DNA of 64,000 nt, taken from assembly GCF_000283655.1 (NCBI RefSeq), contig NC_016587.1, forward strand, positions 310,001-374,000, written 5' to 3'. The stretch's first letter is position 1. The number at the start of each line of letters is the position of its first letter. The notes beneath the pieces were generated by a model. The model was not told where the DNA came from. It worked only from the letters and a program-made list of their open reading frames with translations, and did no database searches. The translations under genes and the position numbers were made by a program. Positions 1 through 9,348 of the stretch are shown piece after piece. The DNA comes from Azospirillum lipoferum 4B (lineage in GTDB: Bacteria > Pseudomonadota > Alphaproteobacteria > Azospirillales > Azospirillaceae).

Positions 1-974
1 GAGACCATCCTGCCTTCCGGCAGGGCGTGCTTCTGGAACACCGTCTCGATGGTCTGCAGGTAGAATTCCGCCGACAGGTCCATCACCGACAGATATTCGT
101 CGTAGAAGCGGCGGTGCTGCTCGGCCGAATCGCCGTCGCCGCGGACGAGGTGGCGGAACAGCCCGACATGCTCGTTGATGTGGCGGTCGAGGTTCATCGA
201 CATGAAGCCCGACAGCTGGATGAAGCCCGGATAGACGCGGCGGAAGGCGCCGGGATAATAGACCGGGACCGTGGCGATCACGCTGCGCTCGAACCACTTC
301 AGCGGGCGTTCCATCGCCAGCTTGACCGGGGTCGTCGGGTTGGCCATCGGGTCGATGGGGCCGCCCATCAGGGTCATGCTGCGGGCCTGCACCGGCTCGT
401 CCGCCGCCGCCATCAGCGACACCGCCGCCATCACCGGAACCGCCGGCTGACACACCGCGATGACGTGGGTGTTGGGGCCCAGGAAGCGGATCAGCTCCGC
501 CACCGTGTCGATGTAGTCGTCCAGGTCGAAGCGCCCGGCCGACATCGGCACCAGCCGCACGTCGATCCAGTCCGTGATGTAGACGTCGTGGTCGCGCATC
601 AGCGCCTCCACCGTGCCGCGCAGCAGCGTGGCGTGGTGGCCCGACATCGGGGCGACCAGAAGCACCTTCGGCTGGCGCGGCGTGCCTTCCGGCTTGGCGA
701 AGTTCAGCAGCTTGCAGAAGGGCGATTGCCAGACGAACCGCTCGGTGACCGGCACGGTCTGCCCGTCGACCACCGTCTCCGCCAGCCCGAAAGCCGGCTT
801 GCCGAAGCGGCGGGTCGTCCGCTCCACCAGCTCCGCCCCGGCGGCGACCGCCCGGCCGAGCCTGGTGTAGGACAGCGGGACCAGCGGATTCTGGAAGGTG
901 TGCTGGGCGGCTTCGGCCCAGAAACGCATCGGCCGCATGGCGGCATGTTGCATGTCGTACAGGTGATACAGCAA
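1..974 (-). CDS. phaZ: Intracellular polyhydroxyalkanoate (PHB) depolymerase, 3' part cut off by the window
   Basis: Breaks down stored poly-3-hydroxybutyrate granules to hydroxybutyrate oligomers in the cytoplasm. The first 324 residues are visible and match the intracellular PhaZ family, which typically starts with a short MLYxL peptide; the segment AVCQPAVPVM holds the nucleophilic cysteine (about Cys175) that replaces the lipase-box serine in this family. The catalytic Asp and His lie beyond the window edge. The start is a TTG at 974, chosen because it restores the family N-terminus; CTG at 971 is the alternative. The gene stands alone, with a 264-base spacer before the neighbouring gene. 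Identity is secure for the visible part. Confidence 0.9.
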   Translation of the reverse strand, partial: MLYHLYDMQHAAMRPMRFWAEAAQHTFQNPLVPLSYTRLGRAVAAGAELVERTTRRFGKPAFGLAETVVDGQTVPVTERFVWQSPFCKLLNFAKPEGTPRQPKVLLVAPMSGHHATLLRGTVEALMRDHDVYITDWIDVRLVPMSAGRFDLDDYIDTVAELIRFLGPNTHVIAVCQPAVPVMAAVSLMAAADEPVQARSMTLMGGPIDPMANPTTPVKLAMERPLKWFERSVIATVPVYYPGAFRRVYPGFIQLSGFMSMNLDRHINEHVGLFRHLVRGDGDSAEQHRRFYDEYLSVMDLSAEFYLQTIETVFQKHALPEGRMV

Positions 975-1142
975 ATCAGATCCTCACGTCACGGCTACCC
1001 CCGGTCGGCCAGGGCTCGTTGGTCCGGTTCGTTGTTCCTTCGACCACTTATTGATCGTATTACCAACCATATCCTTCGTCAGGGGTCGCGTATAGGTCAA
1101 GAGCCTCTTCGCATTTGCAAAGCTCTGTTGTTGAAAGAACAT

Positions 1143-1151
1143 TGCGCTGCA
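1143..1151. promoter_or_regulatory. Possible PhaR-type operator upstream of phaZ
   Basis: The spacer 975-1238 is more AT-rich than its surroundings and contains TGCGCTGCA, an exact TGC-N3-GCA palindrome, about 170 bases before phaZ. PhaR repressors of alphaproteobacteria bind TGC/GCA-rich dyads of this kind. Further TGC and GCA triplets follow near 1115-1125 and 1165-1171. One 9-base match can arise by chance, so this is only a candidate. I see no convincing gene in this spacer. Confidence 0.3.
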
Positions 1152-1238
1152 CAAAAAATTATCAACTGCAACAATCCCGCTATGACCCCGGCGCGCGGCT
1201 CCGTTGGTCATACTGACGTTCAGGGAAATGGCTGACGA

Positions 1239-2048
1239 TCAGGGGACGGCCAGCACGGCGCGGACCGGCAGATGGTCCGATGCCCGACGGGTCAGGATGC
1301 TGCGCACCACCTCGAACGCGGGGATTTGCAGGCCTCCGGTCACATAGATGCGGTCGAGCCGCAGGGTCGGCATGCGGGCGTGGAAACTGCGCGGGTTGGC
1401 GACGTCGGCGAAGGAGGCGGCCAGATGGCGCAGCCGCGGCGAGCTGGGCGTCCATTCGTTCAGGTCGCCCATAAACAGGGTGGGCAGCTCCGGTTGCCGC
1501 TCCACCCGCGACACTATGTCGCCGACCTGTTTGGCCCGTTCCCAGGGGTCGAGGCCGAGATGGGCGACGATCACCCGCACCGGGCGGCCCTGTACCTCCA
1601 CCACCGCATCGATGGCGCCGCGCGGCTCGCGCTTGCCGACGGAGAGGTCCATCGTCTCCATCGAGCGCACCGGCAGGCGGGTCAGCAGGCAGTTGCCGTA
1701 ATGGGCGCGTTCGCTGTGCTTGGTCGGGCCGGCATAGGCCTTCAGGCCCGTGTGCTGTTCCAGGAAGGCGAACTGGTCCATCCCCGATTCGCCGCGATGG
1801 TGCCAGCCGACCTCCTGCAGCCCGATCAGGTCGACTTCGAGGTCGCGGATCACCTGGGCGATGCGGTCGGGGGCGAATCGGGCATCCAGCCCGACGCAGC
1901 TGTGGATGTTCCAGGTGGCGACGCTGAAGGCGGCCATGCCGTCCGGAACGGGCGAATTGCGGCTGTCGGCGGGGCGGGGACGGCGGGCGCGGGCTGCGCG
2001 CAACGCGGCGGCGATGCGCTGGACACGCTCACGGCTGAAACGGATCAC
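1239..2048 (-). CDS. Endonuclease/exonuclease/phosphatase family protein
   Basis: A 269-residue metal-dependent phosphoesterase of the DNase I-like fold. Visible family motifs in order are TWNIHS, GLQEVGW (metal-binding Glu), the HLGLDP region, GDLNEW (Asp/Asn pair) and the terminal SDHLPV (catalytic His). It lacks an obvious signal peptide; the Arg-rich N-terminus (first 35 residues) suggests a cytoplasmic or membrane-surface protein. The start is GTG at 2048, overlapping the stop of the upstream phospholipase-D-like gene as GTGA, so translation is coupled. That partnership points to phospholipid or phosphodiester turnover rather than DNA repair, but the substrate cannot be told from sequence. 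Confidence 0.8.
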   Translation of the reverse strand: MIRFSRERVQRIAAALRAARARRPRPADSRNSPVPDGMAAFSVATWNIHSCVGLDARFAPDRIAQVIRDLEVDLIGLQEVGWHHRGESGMDQFAFLEQHTGLKAYAGPTKHSERAHYGNCLLTRLPVRSMETMDLSVGKREPRGAIDAVVEVQGRPVRVIVAHLGLDPWERAKQVGDIVSRVERQPELPTLFMGDLNEWTPSSPRLRHLAASFADVANPRSFHARMPTLRLDRIYVTGGLQIPAFEVVRSILTRRASDHLPVRAVLAVP

Positions 2049-4321
2049 GGTTCCAAAATCCTTTCGTCTGGCCTGTCGTCCTGCTGGCCTTCTTCCCCTG
2101 CCGTCCGGCCGGGCTTCCGCCCCGACCGGCCGAGCAGCCGGCTCGTCAGCCAGCCGAGCCCGATCGCCACCGCTCCCATCGCCACCAGCAGCGCGATGTC
2201 GGCGGCGCCGGGATCGCTGATGGTCCGCTCAAGCTGGTGCCCGAGCAGATTGAAGGCAAGGATGCCGGGCGCAAGACCGACCATGGTGCCGATCACATAA
2301 TCGCCGAAACGCAGCTTCGACGCACCTGCGGCAAGGTTCACCACGGTGTAGGGCGCCACCGGCACGGCGCGTACCCCGGCCACCGCGGCGATGCCGCTGT
2401 CGGCCAGCCTGTCGTTGAGCCGCGCGATCAGCGGGCCGCCATGACGGTCCAGCAGGTCGCGCCCCGCCATCCGTCCGGTCCAGAACATCGCCACCGCCGA
2501 GGCGACCGCCCCGCCCATGGCGGTGGGGAAGCCCCACCAGGGACCCATCACGATGGCGGTGGCGGCGATCATCACGGTCAGCGGGAACATGACGTAGCCG
2601 CCGGCGACATAGGCCAGGATCAGCCACAGCGGCGCCAGCGGGCTGTCGCGCAGGTTCTGGAAGACCGCCAGCACGGCGTCCAGCGTCGCCCATTCCTGCA
2701 GCGCGGTGTAGCGCCACATCCCCCACAGCCCCAGAATCGCCAGGACTCCGGCCAGCATCAGCCAGTGGCGGGTGCGCGGGATCCGCGACGGCAGCACCCG
2801 GCGCACGATGTCCACCGCGTCGACCGGATGTTCGGGATCGAAGACGCGGGCGTCGGCGACCGCGGCGGCCAGCCCGTCCGGCTCGGGTTCGTGCAGCGGC
2901 TCCAGCCTGCGCCCCATCGGCCGGCGCAGCTCGTCGATCGCCGCGGCGAGCGAGCCCAGCCGCCGCTGTGCCGCCGCCACCGCCTCCGGACGGGTGCCCA
3001 GATGCTCGGCGATCAGGTCGTTGCGGGTGTGGCGGATCGCCCGGCGGGTCTCGGCGTCCTCCGGCCCCGGCCCGGCTTCCAGCGCCAGGTCGCATTCGGT
3101 GTCGAGCCCCATCGAGCGGTTGTTGAGGTTGGCGGAGCCGATGCGCAGCAGCCGGTCGTCCACCACCATCACCTTGGCATGCACGGTGATGAAGGTGCCG
3201 CCGTCGGTCAGCGCGGCGAACAGGCGGAAACGGCCGTGCCGGTCGGCCTCGCGCAGCTCGCGGGTCAGGCGGGCGCGGGCGCCCAGCATGACGGTGTTCT
3301 CCAGCCAGCTGGTGGTGCGCACCGGATTGACGACGATCACCTCCGGCCCGTCCGGTTCCGCCAGCCGGGCCTTCAGCGCCTCGGCCACGGCGGTGGAGGC
3401 GAAATATTGGCTTTCCAGATAGATGACCTCGCGCGCCTGGGCGATGGCCTCCAGATAGAGCGCCTCCACCTCGCGCACCGCCTCGCGGCCGTTGCAGGCG
3501 GGATCGGTGCGGGCGATGCCGACGCGCACGCCGCGCAGCAGCGGCTCGAAGCCCGGCGGCCAGGGGTCGGCGGCCAGCGGATGGCGGCGCGGCGGCCGGC
3601 CGGGCGACGCGGGCGGCGGCGGCAGCGTCTCGCCGGTCGCCCGCGCCCAGCGCTCGCGGAACATCTCGCCCAGCGCGCGGGCGGCGTCGCCGTCCACCGC
3701 CATCATCACGTCGTGGAACGGCTCATAGGGCTTGCCGTCGGGCTGGCGCCGCCGGGGGTCATGCGCATGATGGGCGCGGGTGTCCCAGCGGTTGGCGGTG
3801 ATGTCCAGCCCGCCGCAGAAGGCGACCCGGTCGTCGATCACCAGCAGCTTCTGGTGATGGCAGGCGCCGGTCGGATGGTCGCCGTCCAGCCGGTATTGCA
3901 GGCGCCGGTGGGTCAGCCAGTTGCGCAGCATGAAGGGGTGCGACCAGCGGGCGAGGTCGAACAGCTCGGCATAGTCCCATTTCAGCACATGGATGTGCAG
4001 GTCGGGCCGCGTCGTCGCCAGCCAGTTCAGCAGCGTGCCCAGCCGGTCGGGCCGGCGCGGCCGGCGCGTCTGCGGCATCAGGCGGATGCGGGCGTCCAGG
4101 TCCCAGGCGGTGAGGTAGATGGTGCGCCGGGCCCGCCGCATGGCGGCCTTGGCCAGCGCGAAGTAATCCTCGCCGTCGACGATGACCCCCAGCCGCGCCG
4201 TCTCCTCCACCCGCCAGCAGGTCCGCCCCGGTTCCAGGATCGGCCGCAGCGCGCCGGCGGATCCGGTGGCGTCGGGCGGCGGTCCGTCGGAGGGGAGCGG
4301 CTGGGGCGAATGGGCGTACAT
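2045..4321 (-). CDS. Phospholipase D/cardiolipin synthase-like protein fused to a VTT (DedA-like) membrane domain
   Basis: 758 residues. The N-terminal two thirds carry two HKD phosphodiesterase motifs, HHQKLLVID (catalytic His about 156) and VHAKVMVVDD (His about 381, followed by GSANLNNRSMG), the pair that forms one active site in phospholipase D and cardiolipin synthases. After a linker, one membrane segment near residue 520 leads into a C-terminal VTT/SNARE-associated domain with several helices (about 555-720). Such fusions are known in proteobacteria and are thought to act on membrane phospholipids; transphosphatidylation versus hydrolysis is not decidable here. First gene of a two-gene operon with the phosphatase family gene, overlapping by four bases. 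Confidence 0.85.
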   Translation of the reverse strand: MYAHSPQPLPSDGPPPDATGSAGALRPILEPGRTCWRVEETARLGVIVDGEDYFALAKAAMRRARRTIYLTAWDLDARIRLMPQTRRPRRPDRLGTLLNWLATTRPDLHIHVLKWDYAELFDLARWSHPFMLRNWLTHRRLQYRLDGDHPTGACHHQKLLVIDDRVAFCGGLDITANRWDTRAHHAHDPRRRQPDGKPYEPFHDVMMAVDGDAARALGEMFRERWARATGETLPPPPASPGRPPRRHPLAADPWPPGFEPLLRGVRVGIARTDPACNGREAVREVEALYLEAIAQAREVIYLESQYFASTAVAEALKARLAEPDGPEVIVVNPVRTTSWLENTVMLGARARLTRELREADRHGRFRLFAALTDGGTFITVHAKVMVVDDRLLRIGSANLNNRSMGLDTECDLALEAGPGPEDAETRRAIRHTRNDLIAEHLGTRPEAVAAAQRRLGSLAAAIDELRRPMGRRLEPLHEPEPDGLAAAVADARVFDPEHPVDAVDIVRRVLPSRIPRTRHWLMLAGVLAILGLWGMWRYTALQEWATLDAVLAVFQNLRDSPLAPLWLILAYVAGGYVMFPLTVMIAATAIVMGPWWGFPTAMGGAVASAVAMFWTGRMAGRDLLDRHGGPLIARLNDRLADSGIAAVAGVRAVPVAPYTVVNLAAGASKLRFGDYVIGTMVGLAPGILAFNLLGHQLERTISDPGAADIALLVAMGAVAIGLGWLTSRLLGRSGRKPGRTAGEEGQQDDRPDERILEP

Positions 4322-4576
4322 GGGGTCCGGTCGGCTGTGTGTCCTGGGTCATAACATCTGGGAAGGCCTTTCCTTCCCCGCCCTCAGCCATTTGGTGAAG
4401 GCCGCCGGGAATTGCAGCCACCCCGGCCACGCTGCCGGTCGAAAAAGTCGGATGGGGCGGCTTTTCCGCTGCGGATCCGGGGCCGGCGCTAATTCTGTTG
4501 CCCCATGGGGGTGGGGACGCTTACGGTCGCATGTCGCACCCGATACGCCGTTTTCCCCCCGATACCGTCCTTATCA

Positions 4577-5341
4577 ATGCCGCGCCTCCTGATCCGCCGC
4601 CTGATCGATGCCGTGCCGACCGCCATCCTGCCGATGGCGGCGGGGGTGGGGCTGTCGGCACTGGTGGCGCCGCAGCCGGACGCCGCGACGGCGCTGCTGA
4701 GCGGGCTGGCGGTGACGCTGCTGCTGACCCTGCCGTCTCTGGCGGTGGGCACCGCGCTGGGCGCCCTGGCCGGCGCCTGGGCGGCGGTGGCCCCGCGGTC
4801 GGCGGGCGGGCTGATCGGACGGTTCCTGGCCGGGGCGGGTCCGCTGCTTCCGGGATTCCTGCTGGCCGCCGTCGCGGCGCTCGCCGTGCGGGCCGGGGCG
4901 TCGGCCGCACCGCTGGGCTTGACCGCGCTCGCCATTCCGGCCGCCTGCCAGGCGGCGAGGCTGTCGCGCCCGGCGATGGAGCGCGCGCTCGGCGCCGGGC
5001 CGGAGGGCGGCGCGGTGCGCATGGCCCGCGGCCTTGGGCTGGACGAACGGGCCGTGCTGCGCCACCACGCCCTGCCGCAGGCGGTCGCCCCGGTGATGAG
5101 CGGCCTGCGCGCCGCGGTTCTGGCCGCGGTGGTCGGGGCGGTGGCGCTGGAAAGCCTGTTGGACCTGCCGGGGGCGGGGGCGCTGATGATCGACGCTGCC
5201 CGCGCCGGGTCGGCGGCGGGGTCGCTGCCGGTGCTGGTGGCGCTCTGCGGGCTGACCGTGCTGCTGGGCGCTCTCGGCCTCGCCGTGCGCGACTGGATCG
5301 ATCCGGCCAACCACAGCTCCACGCCCTATGACGGCGCGTGA
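4577..5341 (+). CDS. ABC transporter permease, peptide/nickel (DppB) type
   Basis: 254-residue inner-membrane protein of about six hydrophobic segments. The cytoplasmic coupling loop is readable as RGLGLDERAVLRHHALPQAVAPV, the RAxGLxxxxVLxxHALxxxxxPV signature of the dipeptide/oligopeptide/nickel permeases (BPD_transp_1). It is shorter than typical DppB and lacks most of the long periplasmic loop. Start ATG 4577 is preferred because it begins directly with the MPRLLIRRL membrane-entry peptide; an upstream in-frame ATG at 4505 would add 24 unconserved residues. First gene of a tight three-gene operon with no binding-protein gene next to it. The 255-base spacer upstream holds no evident gene. 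Confidence 0.75.
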   Translation: MPRLLIRRLIDAVPTAILPMAAGVGLSALVAPQPDAATALLSGLAVTLLLTLPSLAVGTALGALAGAWAAVAPRSAGGLIGRFLAGAGPLLPGFLLAAVAALAVRAGASAAPLGLTALAIPAACQAARLSRPAMERALGAGPEGGAVRMARGLGLDERAVLRHHALPQAVAPVMSGLRAAVLAAVVGAVALESLLDLPGAGALMIDAARAGSAAGSLPVLVALCGLTVLLGALGLAVRDWIDPANHSSTPYDGA

Positions 5342-5357
5342 CGGACGAAGGGACCCG

Positions 5358-6191
5358 ATGGCCGAACTCGACCAACCGCCGCCGTCCCAATCACCGCCAT
5401 CCCACCCGGTGCCGTCCCACCCGGTGCCGCCGCGCGCCGGCTTCGCCCGCGGCCTGTCGGGCGCCGCGGTGCTGGTCGCCCTGGCGCTCGCCTCGGCTGC
5501 CGCGCCGCTGATGGCCGACGGGGCCGCCATCCACCGGCTGGACGCCGATCCGGTGGCCGCCGCCCTGCTCGACGGGCGGGGCAGCCTGTCCTTCGCGCTG
5601 CTCGCCGCGGTGCTGGGCGGGGCGCTGGGCATCGGCTGGGCGCTGCTGGCCTGGCTGCTCGGCAAGCTGTCGGGAGCCCGGGCGGAGCGGCGGACCATCG
5701 CCGCCGCCCACCGGCTGGCCGGCCTGCCGCTCGCCCTGCTGGTGCCGCTGGCCGGCGGGCTGGCCGGCGGGCTGGTGGGGGAGGTCGGGCCGCTGGCCGT
5801 CGTCACCGCGCTGACCGCCGCCCCCGCCGTCGCCGCGCTCGCCCATGCCGAGCTGTCGGCGCTGCTGCGGGCGGAGTTCCTGACCGCCGCCCGCGCCGCC
5901 GGCCTGACCGAAGGCGAAGTGCTGCGCCGTCACCTGATCCCCAACGCGGCACGCCCGCTGCTGGCCGCCGGGACGCTGGCCCTGCCGCGCGTGCTGGCGG
6001 CGGAGAGCGCGGCGAGCCTGCTCGGCCTCGGCCTGCCGCCGGCGCTCGGCAGCTGGGGCGCTTCGGTCGGGCTCGCGGCGCGGTTGGGCGACCCGGTGGC
6101 CTTCGTCCCGCCGGCCCTGCTGCTGGCGCTCGCCCTCTGGGCCGCCTGCGCCATCGCCGATGCCGCGGTGGTGGGACATCCCAAGCAATGA
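5358..6191 (+). CDS. ABC transporter permease, peptide/nickel (DppC) type
   Basis: 277 residues with about six membrane segments after a 30-residue proline-rich head containing repeated PSHPVP units. The coupling loop RAAGLTEGEVLRRHLIPNAARPL matches DppC/OppC permeases. ATG 5358 follows AAGGGA at good spacing; an earlier ATG at 5328 would overlap the previous stop and is less likely. The gene overlaps the following ATPase gene by four bases (ATGA), so the operon is translationally coupled. Substrate unknown. Confidence 0.75.
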   Translation: MAELDQPPPSQSPPSHPVPSHPVPPRAGFARGLSGAAVLVALALASAAAPLMADGAAIHRLDADPVAAALLDGRGSLSFALLAAVLGGALGIGWALLAWLLGKLSGARAERRTIAAAHRLAGLPLALLVPLAGGLAGGLVGEVGPLAVVTALTAAPAVAALAHAELSALLRAEFLTAARAAGLTEGEVLRRHLIPNAARPLLAAGTLALPRVLAAESAASLLGLGLPPALGSWGASVGLAARLGDPVAFVPPALLLALALWAACAIADAAVVGHPKQ

Positions 6192-7897
6192 ACCATATCG
6201 CCCCAAAATCCGCTCCGGTGGAGACGGAGGCGCTGACCCTGATGGTCGGCGACCGCGTGCTGCTCGACCGCGCCACCTTGCGGGTGGAGCGGGGGGAGGT
6301 GCTGGCGATCACCGGCGGCGCCGGCAGCGGCAAGACCGCCCTGCTCGGCGCGCTCGCCGGCCAGCCGCTGGCCGGTGTGGACATGGCCGGCAGCGCCCGT
6401 GTCGAGGGGCGCCTGCTGATCGCCCAGGGCGGGCAATTGGCGCCGCGCCGGCCGCTGGCCCTGCAGGTGGCGGAGGTGGTCGGCCATCATCTGGGACTGG
6501 ACCTGCGCGGCGCGCTGCGCCGGATGGCCGACGGGCTGGACCGCATGGGCGTGCCGCCCGCCGCCCGCCGGTTCGACCTGCCGCCCGAACAACTGCCGGA
6601 CTCCCTGCGCTGGGCCTGCCTGTTCGCCATGGCGGCGGCCGTGGGGCCGGCGGTGCTGCTGGCCGACGCGCCGGCCGCCGGGCTGGACCCGACCGTGCGG
6701 CTGCGGCTTCTTCACCGGCTGGCCGACTGGGCGCGGGCGGACGGGGTGGCGCTGATCCTGGCCGGACGGCCGGAGGACGGCGTCGCCGGCCCCGCCGACC
6801 GCGTGCTGTCCCTGCGCCGCGGCCGTCTGCTGCCCTACGAGCCGCCGCGCATCGCCCCGGTGGAACCGATGGAGGCGCCGGGGACCGCGCGGCTGCATGC
6901 CCGCGGTGTCGGCATGGCCTATCCGCTCGCCCCCGGCCCGAAGGGGGAGGCGCGGGCGCTGACCGTCCTGCACGGGATCGACCTGGATGTCGGGCTGGGG
7001 GAGACGCTGGCCCTGCTGGGCGAGACCGGCAGCGCCAAGGCGACGCTGGCCCGGTCGCTGCTGTGCCTGCCGCCGCCGACGGCGGGTGCGGTGGTGTGGA
7101 TGGGCCGCGACCTTGCCGCCGCTGCCGCCCCGCCGGCCGACGCGGTGGGGGAGGATGCGGATCCCGGCGGCATGCGCCGCGCTCGGCGTGATCTGCAGCC
7201 GCTGTTCCCCGACGCGGCCGCCTCCTTCGATCCCGCCATGACCATCGGCGACCAGTTCGCCCTGGCGCTGGAAAGCCTGCGCCCCGACATCGCCGCCGAC
7301 CGCCGCGACCGTCGCATCGACGAGGCGCTGGAGGAGGCCGGCCTGCGCCCCGACACGGCGCTCCGCTTGCCCGGCGGACTTGGCAAGGCGGAGGCCGCCC
7401 ATGCCGGGCTTGCCCGCGCCCTGCTGCCGGAACCGCGGGTGCTGATCGCCGACGAGCCCGCAGCCAGCCTGTCGGCGGAGGAGCGCGAAGCCTTCCTCGA
7501 CCGGCTGACGGCGGCGCGCGACCGGCGCGGTCTGGCGCTGGTGATGGCGACCGACCGCTATCTGGAGGGGCTGCGCGATGCCCATCGCGGCATGGTGATG
7601 CTGTCCGGCCGGGTGGTGGAGAGCGCCGATGCCGAGACGCTGCGGACGGCGCCGCTGCATCCCTACAGCCGGGCGATGCTGGCCGCGGCCCTTGGCGAAC
7701 GTCCGGCCCTGGAGGGTGACGCGCCGTCGGCCTTCAGCCCGCCCGGCGGCTGTGCCCTGCGCCGCCGCTGCCCGCTGGCCCGTGACTTCTGCGCCCAGGC
7801 CGTCCCGCCGCTGGAGGAGGTGGCGCCCGGCCACCATGTGGCCTGCCATTACTGGGACACGGCGCTCGACGGCGGCGCGCCGTTCCTGGATTCGTAA
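6188..7897 (+). CDS. Fused double ATP-binding protein of a peptide/nickel-type ABC transporter, with degenerate ATP sites
   Basis: 569 residues containing two nucleotide-binding domains in tandem (about 10-225 and 235-500) and a C-terminal oligopeptide-transporter tail with its conserved Cys pattern (GGCALRRRCPLARDFC then GHHVACHYW), so it corresponds to DppD and DppF joined. Domain 1 has a good P-loop (GGAGSGKTA) but Walker B ends in DAP instead of DEP, and the signature reads LPDSL instead of LSGG. Domain 2 has a normal DEP but its P-loop is GETGSAKAT (Ala for Gly) and the signature is LPGG. No stop codons or frameshifts break it. It may still work weakly, or be a decaying transporter. Followed by a strong terminator. 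Confidence 0.8.
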   Translation: MNHIAPKSAPVETEALTLMVGDRVLLDRATLRVERGEVLAITGGAGSGKTALLGALAGQPLAGVDMAGSARVEGRLLIAQGGQLAPRRPLALQVAEVVGHHLGLDLRGALRRMADGLDRMGVPPAARRFDLPPEQLPDSLRWACLFAMAAAVGPAVLLADAPAAGLDPTVRLRLLHRLADWARADGVALILAGRPEDGVAGPADRVLSLRRGRLLPYEPPRIAPVEPMEAPGTARLHARGVGMAYPLAPGPKGEARALTVLHGIDLDVGLGETLALLGETGSAKATLARSLLCLPPPTAGAVVWMGRDLAAAAAPPADAVGEDADPGGMRRARRDLQPLFPDAAASFDPAMTIGDQFALALESLRPDIAADRRDRRIDEALEEAGLRPDTALRLPGGLGKAEAAHAGLARALLPEPRVLIADEPAASLSAEEREAFLDRLTAARDRRGLALVMATDRYLEGLRDAHRGMVMLSGRVVESADAETLRTAPLHPYSRAMLAAALGERPALEGDAPSAFSPPGGCALRRRCPLARDFCAQAVPPLEEVAPGHHVACHYWDTALDGGAPFLDS

Positions 7898-7925
7898 AGC
7901 GCTTCATCGACGCGTTCTGGACATG

Positions 7926-7960
7926 AAAAAGCCCCCGCTCCATCGGAGCGGGGGCTTTTT
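7926..7960. terminator. Rho-independent terminator, bidirectional
   Basis: An 11-base perfect GC-rich stem (7931-7941 with 7945-7955, three-base loop) preceded by AAAAA and followed by TTTTT. It separates the ABC operon from the convergent cold-shock gene and can stop transcription from both sides. Confidence 0.95.
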
Positions 7961-7984
7961 CACATCACAACGACCGATGAGAGA

Positions 7985-8593
7985 TCAGGCCATCTCGATG
8001 CGCTGAGCCTCGGGGCCCTTGGCGCCCTGGCGGATGGTGACGCGGACCTGCGCACCGTCGTCCAGGCCGCTGATGCCCGACCGCTCCAGCGCACGGATGT
8101 GCACGAAGATGTCCTTGCCGCCGGTGGCCGGGGCGATGAAGCCGAAGCCCTTCGACACGTTGAACCACTTCACCGTGCCGTCGACGGTCTCGCCGCCGTC
8201 CGAATCGCCGTAGCTGTCGGCGCCGTAGCCGCCACGGCTGCCGCCGTAGCTGTTGCCGCCGCCGTAGCCGCCGTCGTTGCCCCAGCTGTCACGCTCGCGC
8301 GGGGCGCGCGGACGGCTCGGAGCGGCGGTCGAGGTGTCGACCGCGTGGATGGTGGCGACCTGCGGGCCCTTGGGGCCGCGCGACAGGTCGCAGGTGATGG
8401 TCGCGCCTTCGGGCAGGCTGTCGTGTCCGCAGAACTGCAGAACCGTGGAATGCAGGAAGGCATCGGGCGAACCGTCATCGGGGGTGACGAAGCCGAAGCC
8501 CTTGGTGGCGTTGAACCACTTGACGGTGGCGCGGATGTCGCGCTGGGTGATTTCAGGAGCGCGGAAGGAAGAGCGCTGCGGACGGTCGAACAT
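7985..8593 (-). CDS. Cold-shock protein with two cold-shock domains and a glycine-rich linker
   Basis: 202 residues, single-stranded RNA/DNA-binding. Two cold-shock domains are visible: about 15-78 (KWFNATKGFGFVTP, then DAFLHS) and about 137-200 (KWFNVSKGFGFIAP, then DIFVHI). The RNP1 motif is intact in both; RNP2 of the first domain is altered. Between them lies a flexible Gly/Tyr/Ser/Asp-rich stretch with GGYGGG-type repeats. ATG 8593 gives the natural start; a longer frame upstream adds unconserved residues. Paired domains of this sort are common in alphaproteobacteria and act as RNA chaperones. The 257-base stretch upstream (8594-8850) has no gene and probably holds the promoter and a long leader. 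Confidence 0.9.
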   Translation of the reverse strand: MFDRPQRSSFRAPEITQRDIRATVKWFNATKGFGFVTPDDGSPDAFLHSTVLQFCGHDSLPEGATITCDLSRGPKGPQVATIHAVDTSTAAPSRPRAPRERDSWGNDGGYGGGNSYGGSRGGYGADSYGDSDGGETVDGTVKWFNVSKGFGFIAPATGGKDIFVHIRALERSGISGLDDGAQVRVTIRQGAKGPEAQRIEMA

Positions 8594-8850
8594 CAGTATC
8601 GTCTCATCTGTCGTGTTAAACCCCATCCCGGCAAAGCACCAAAGAAGGGAGACCCGGAACAGGGCCAGCGAAGGATGATCGGTTCCGCCCCATAATTCAA
8701 TCGTCATTGCGCGATTCGAGCATGCGCGCACAACAAAAGCACCGCCGCCGCCCGAACGGTGGGCGGGGCGGGGCGATTTCGCCGAAATTGTGCAGGTGCG
8801 GCGTGACGATTCAACCGCGACTCAGGGCTTGCGCCGTCAGGCGTGCAGGC

Positions 8851-9348
<498 letters not shown>

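Noticed and set aside
984-1211. 75-codon minus-strand frame before phaZ
   Set aside because: No ribosome site or similarity; better explained as promoter spacer.
27-1235. Long plus-strand open frame of about 400 codons
   Set aside because: Arg/His/Gln-rich translation with no family likeness, antisense to phaZ; a mirror frame of high-GC codon usage.
5930-7849. Minus-strand open frame of about 640 codons over the ABC ATPase gene
   Set aside because: Gln/Arg/Gly-rich, no domain; the plus strand carries Walker motifs and the oligopeptide transporter tail.
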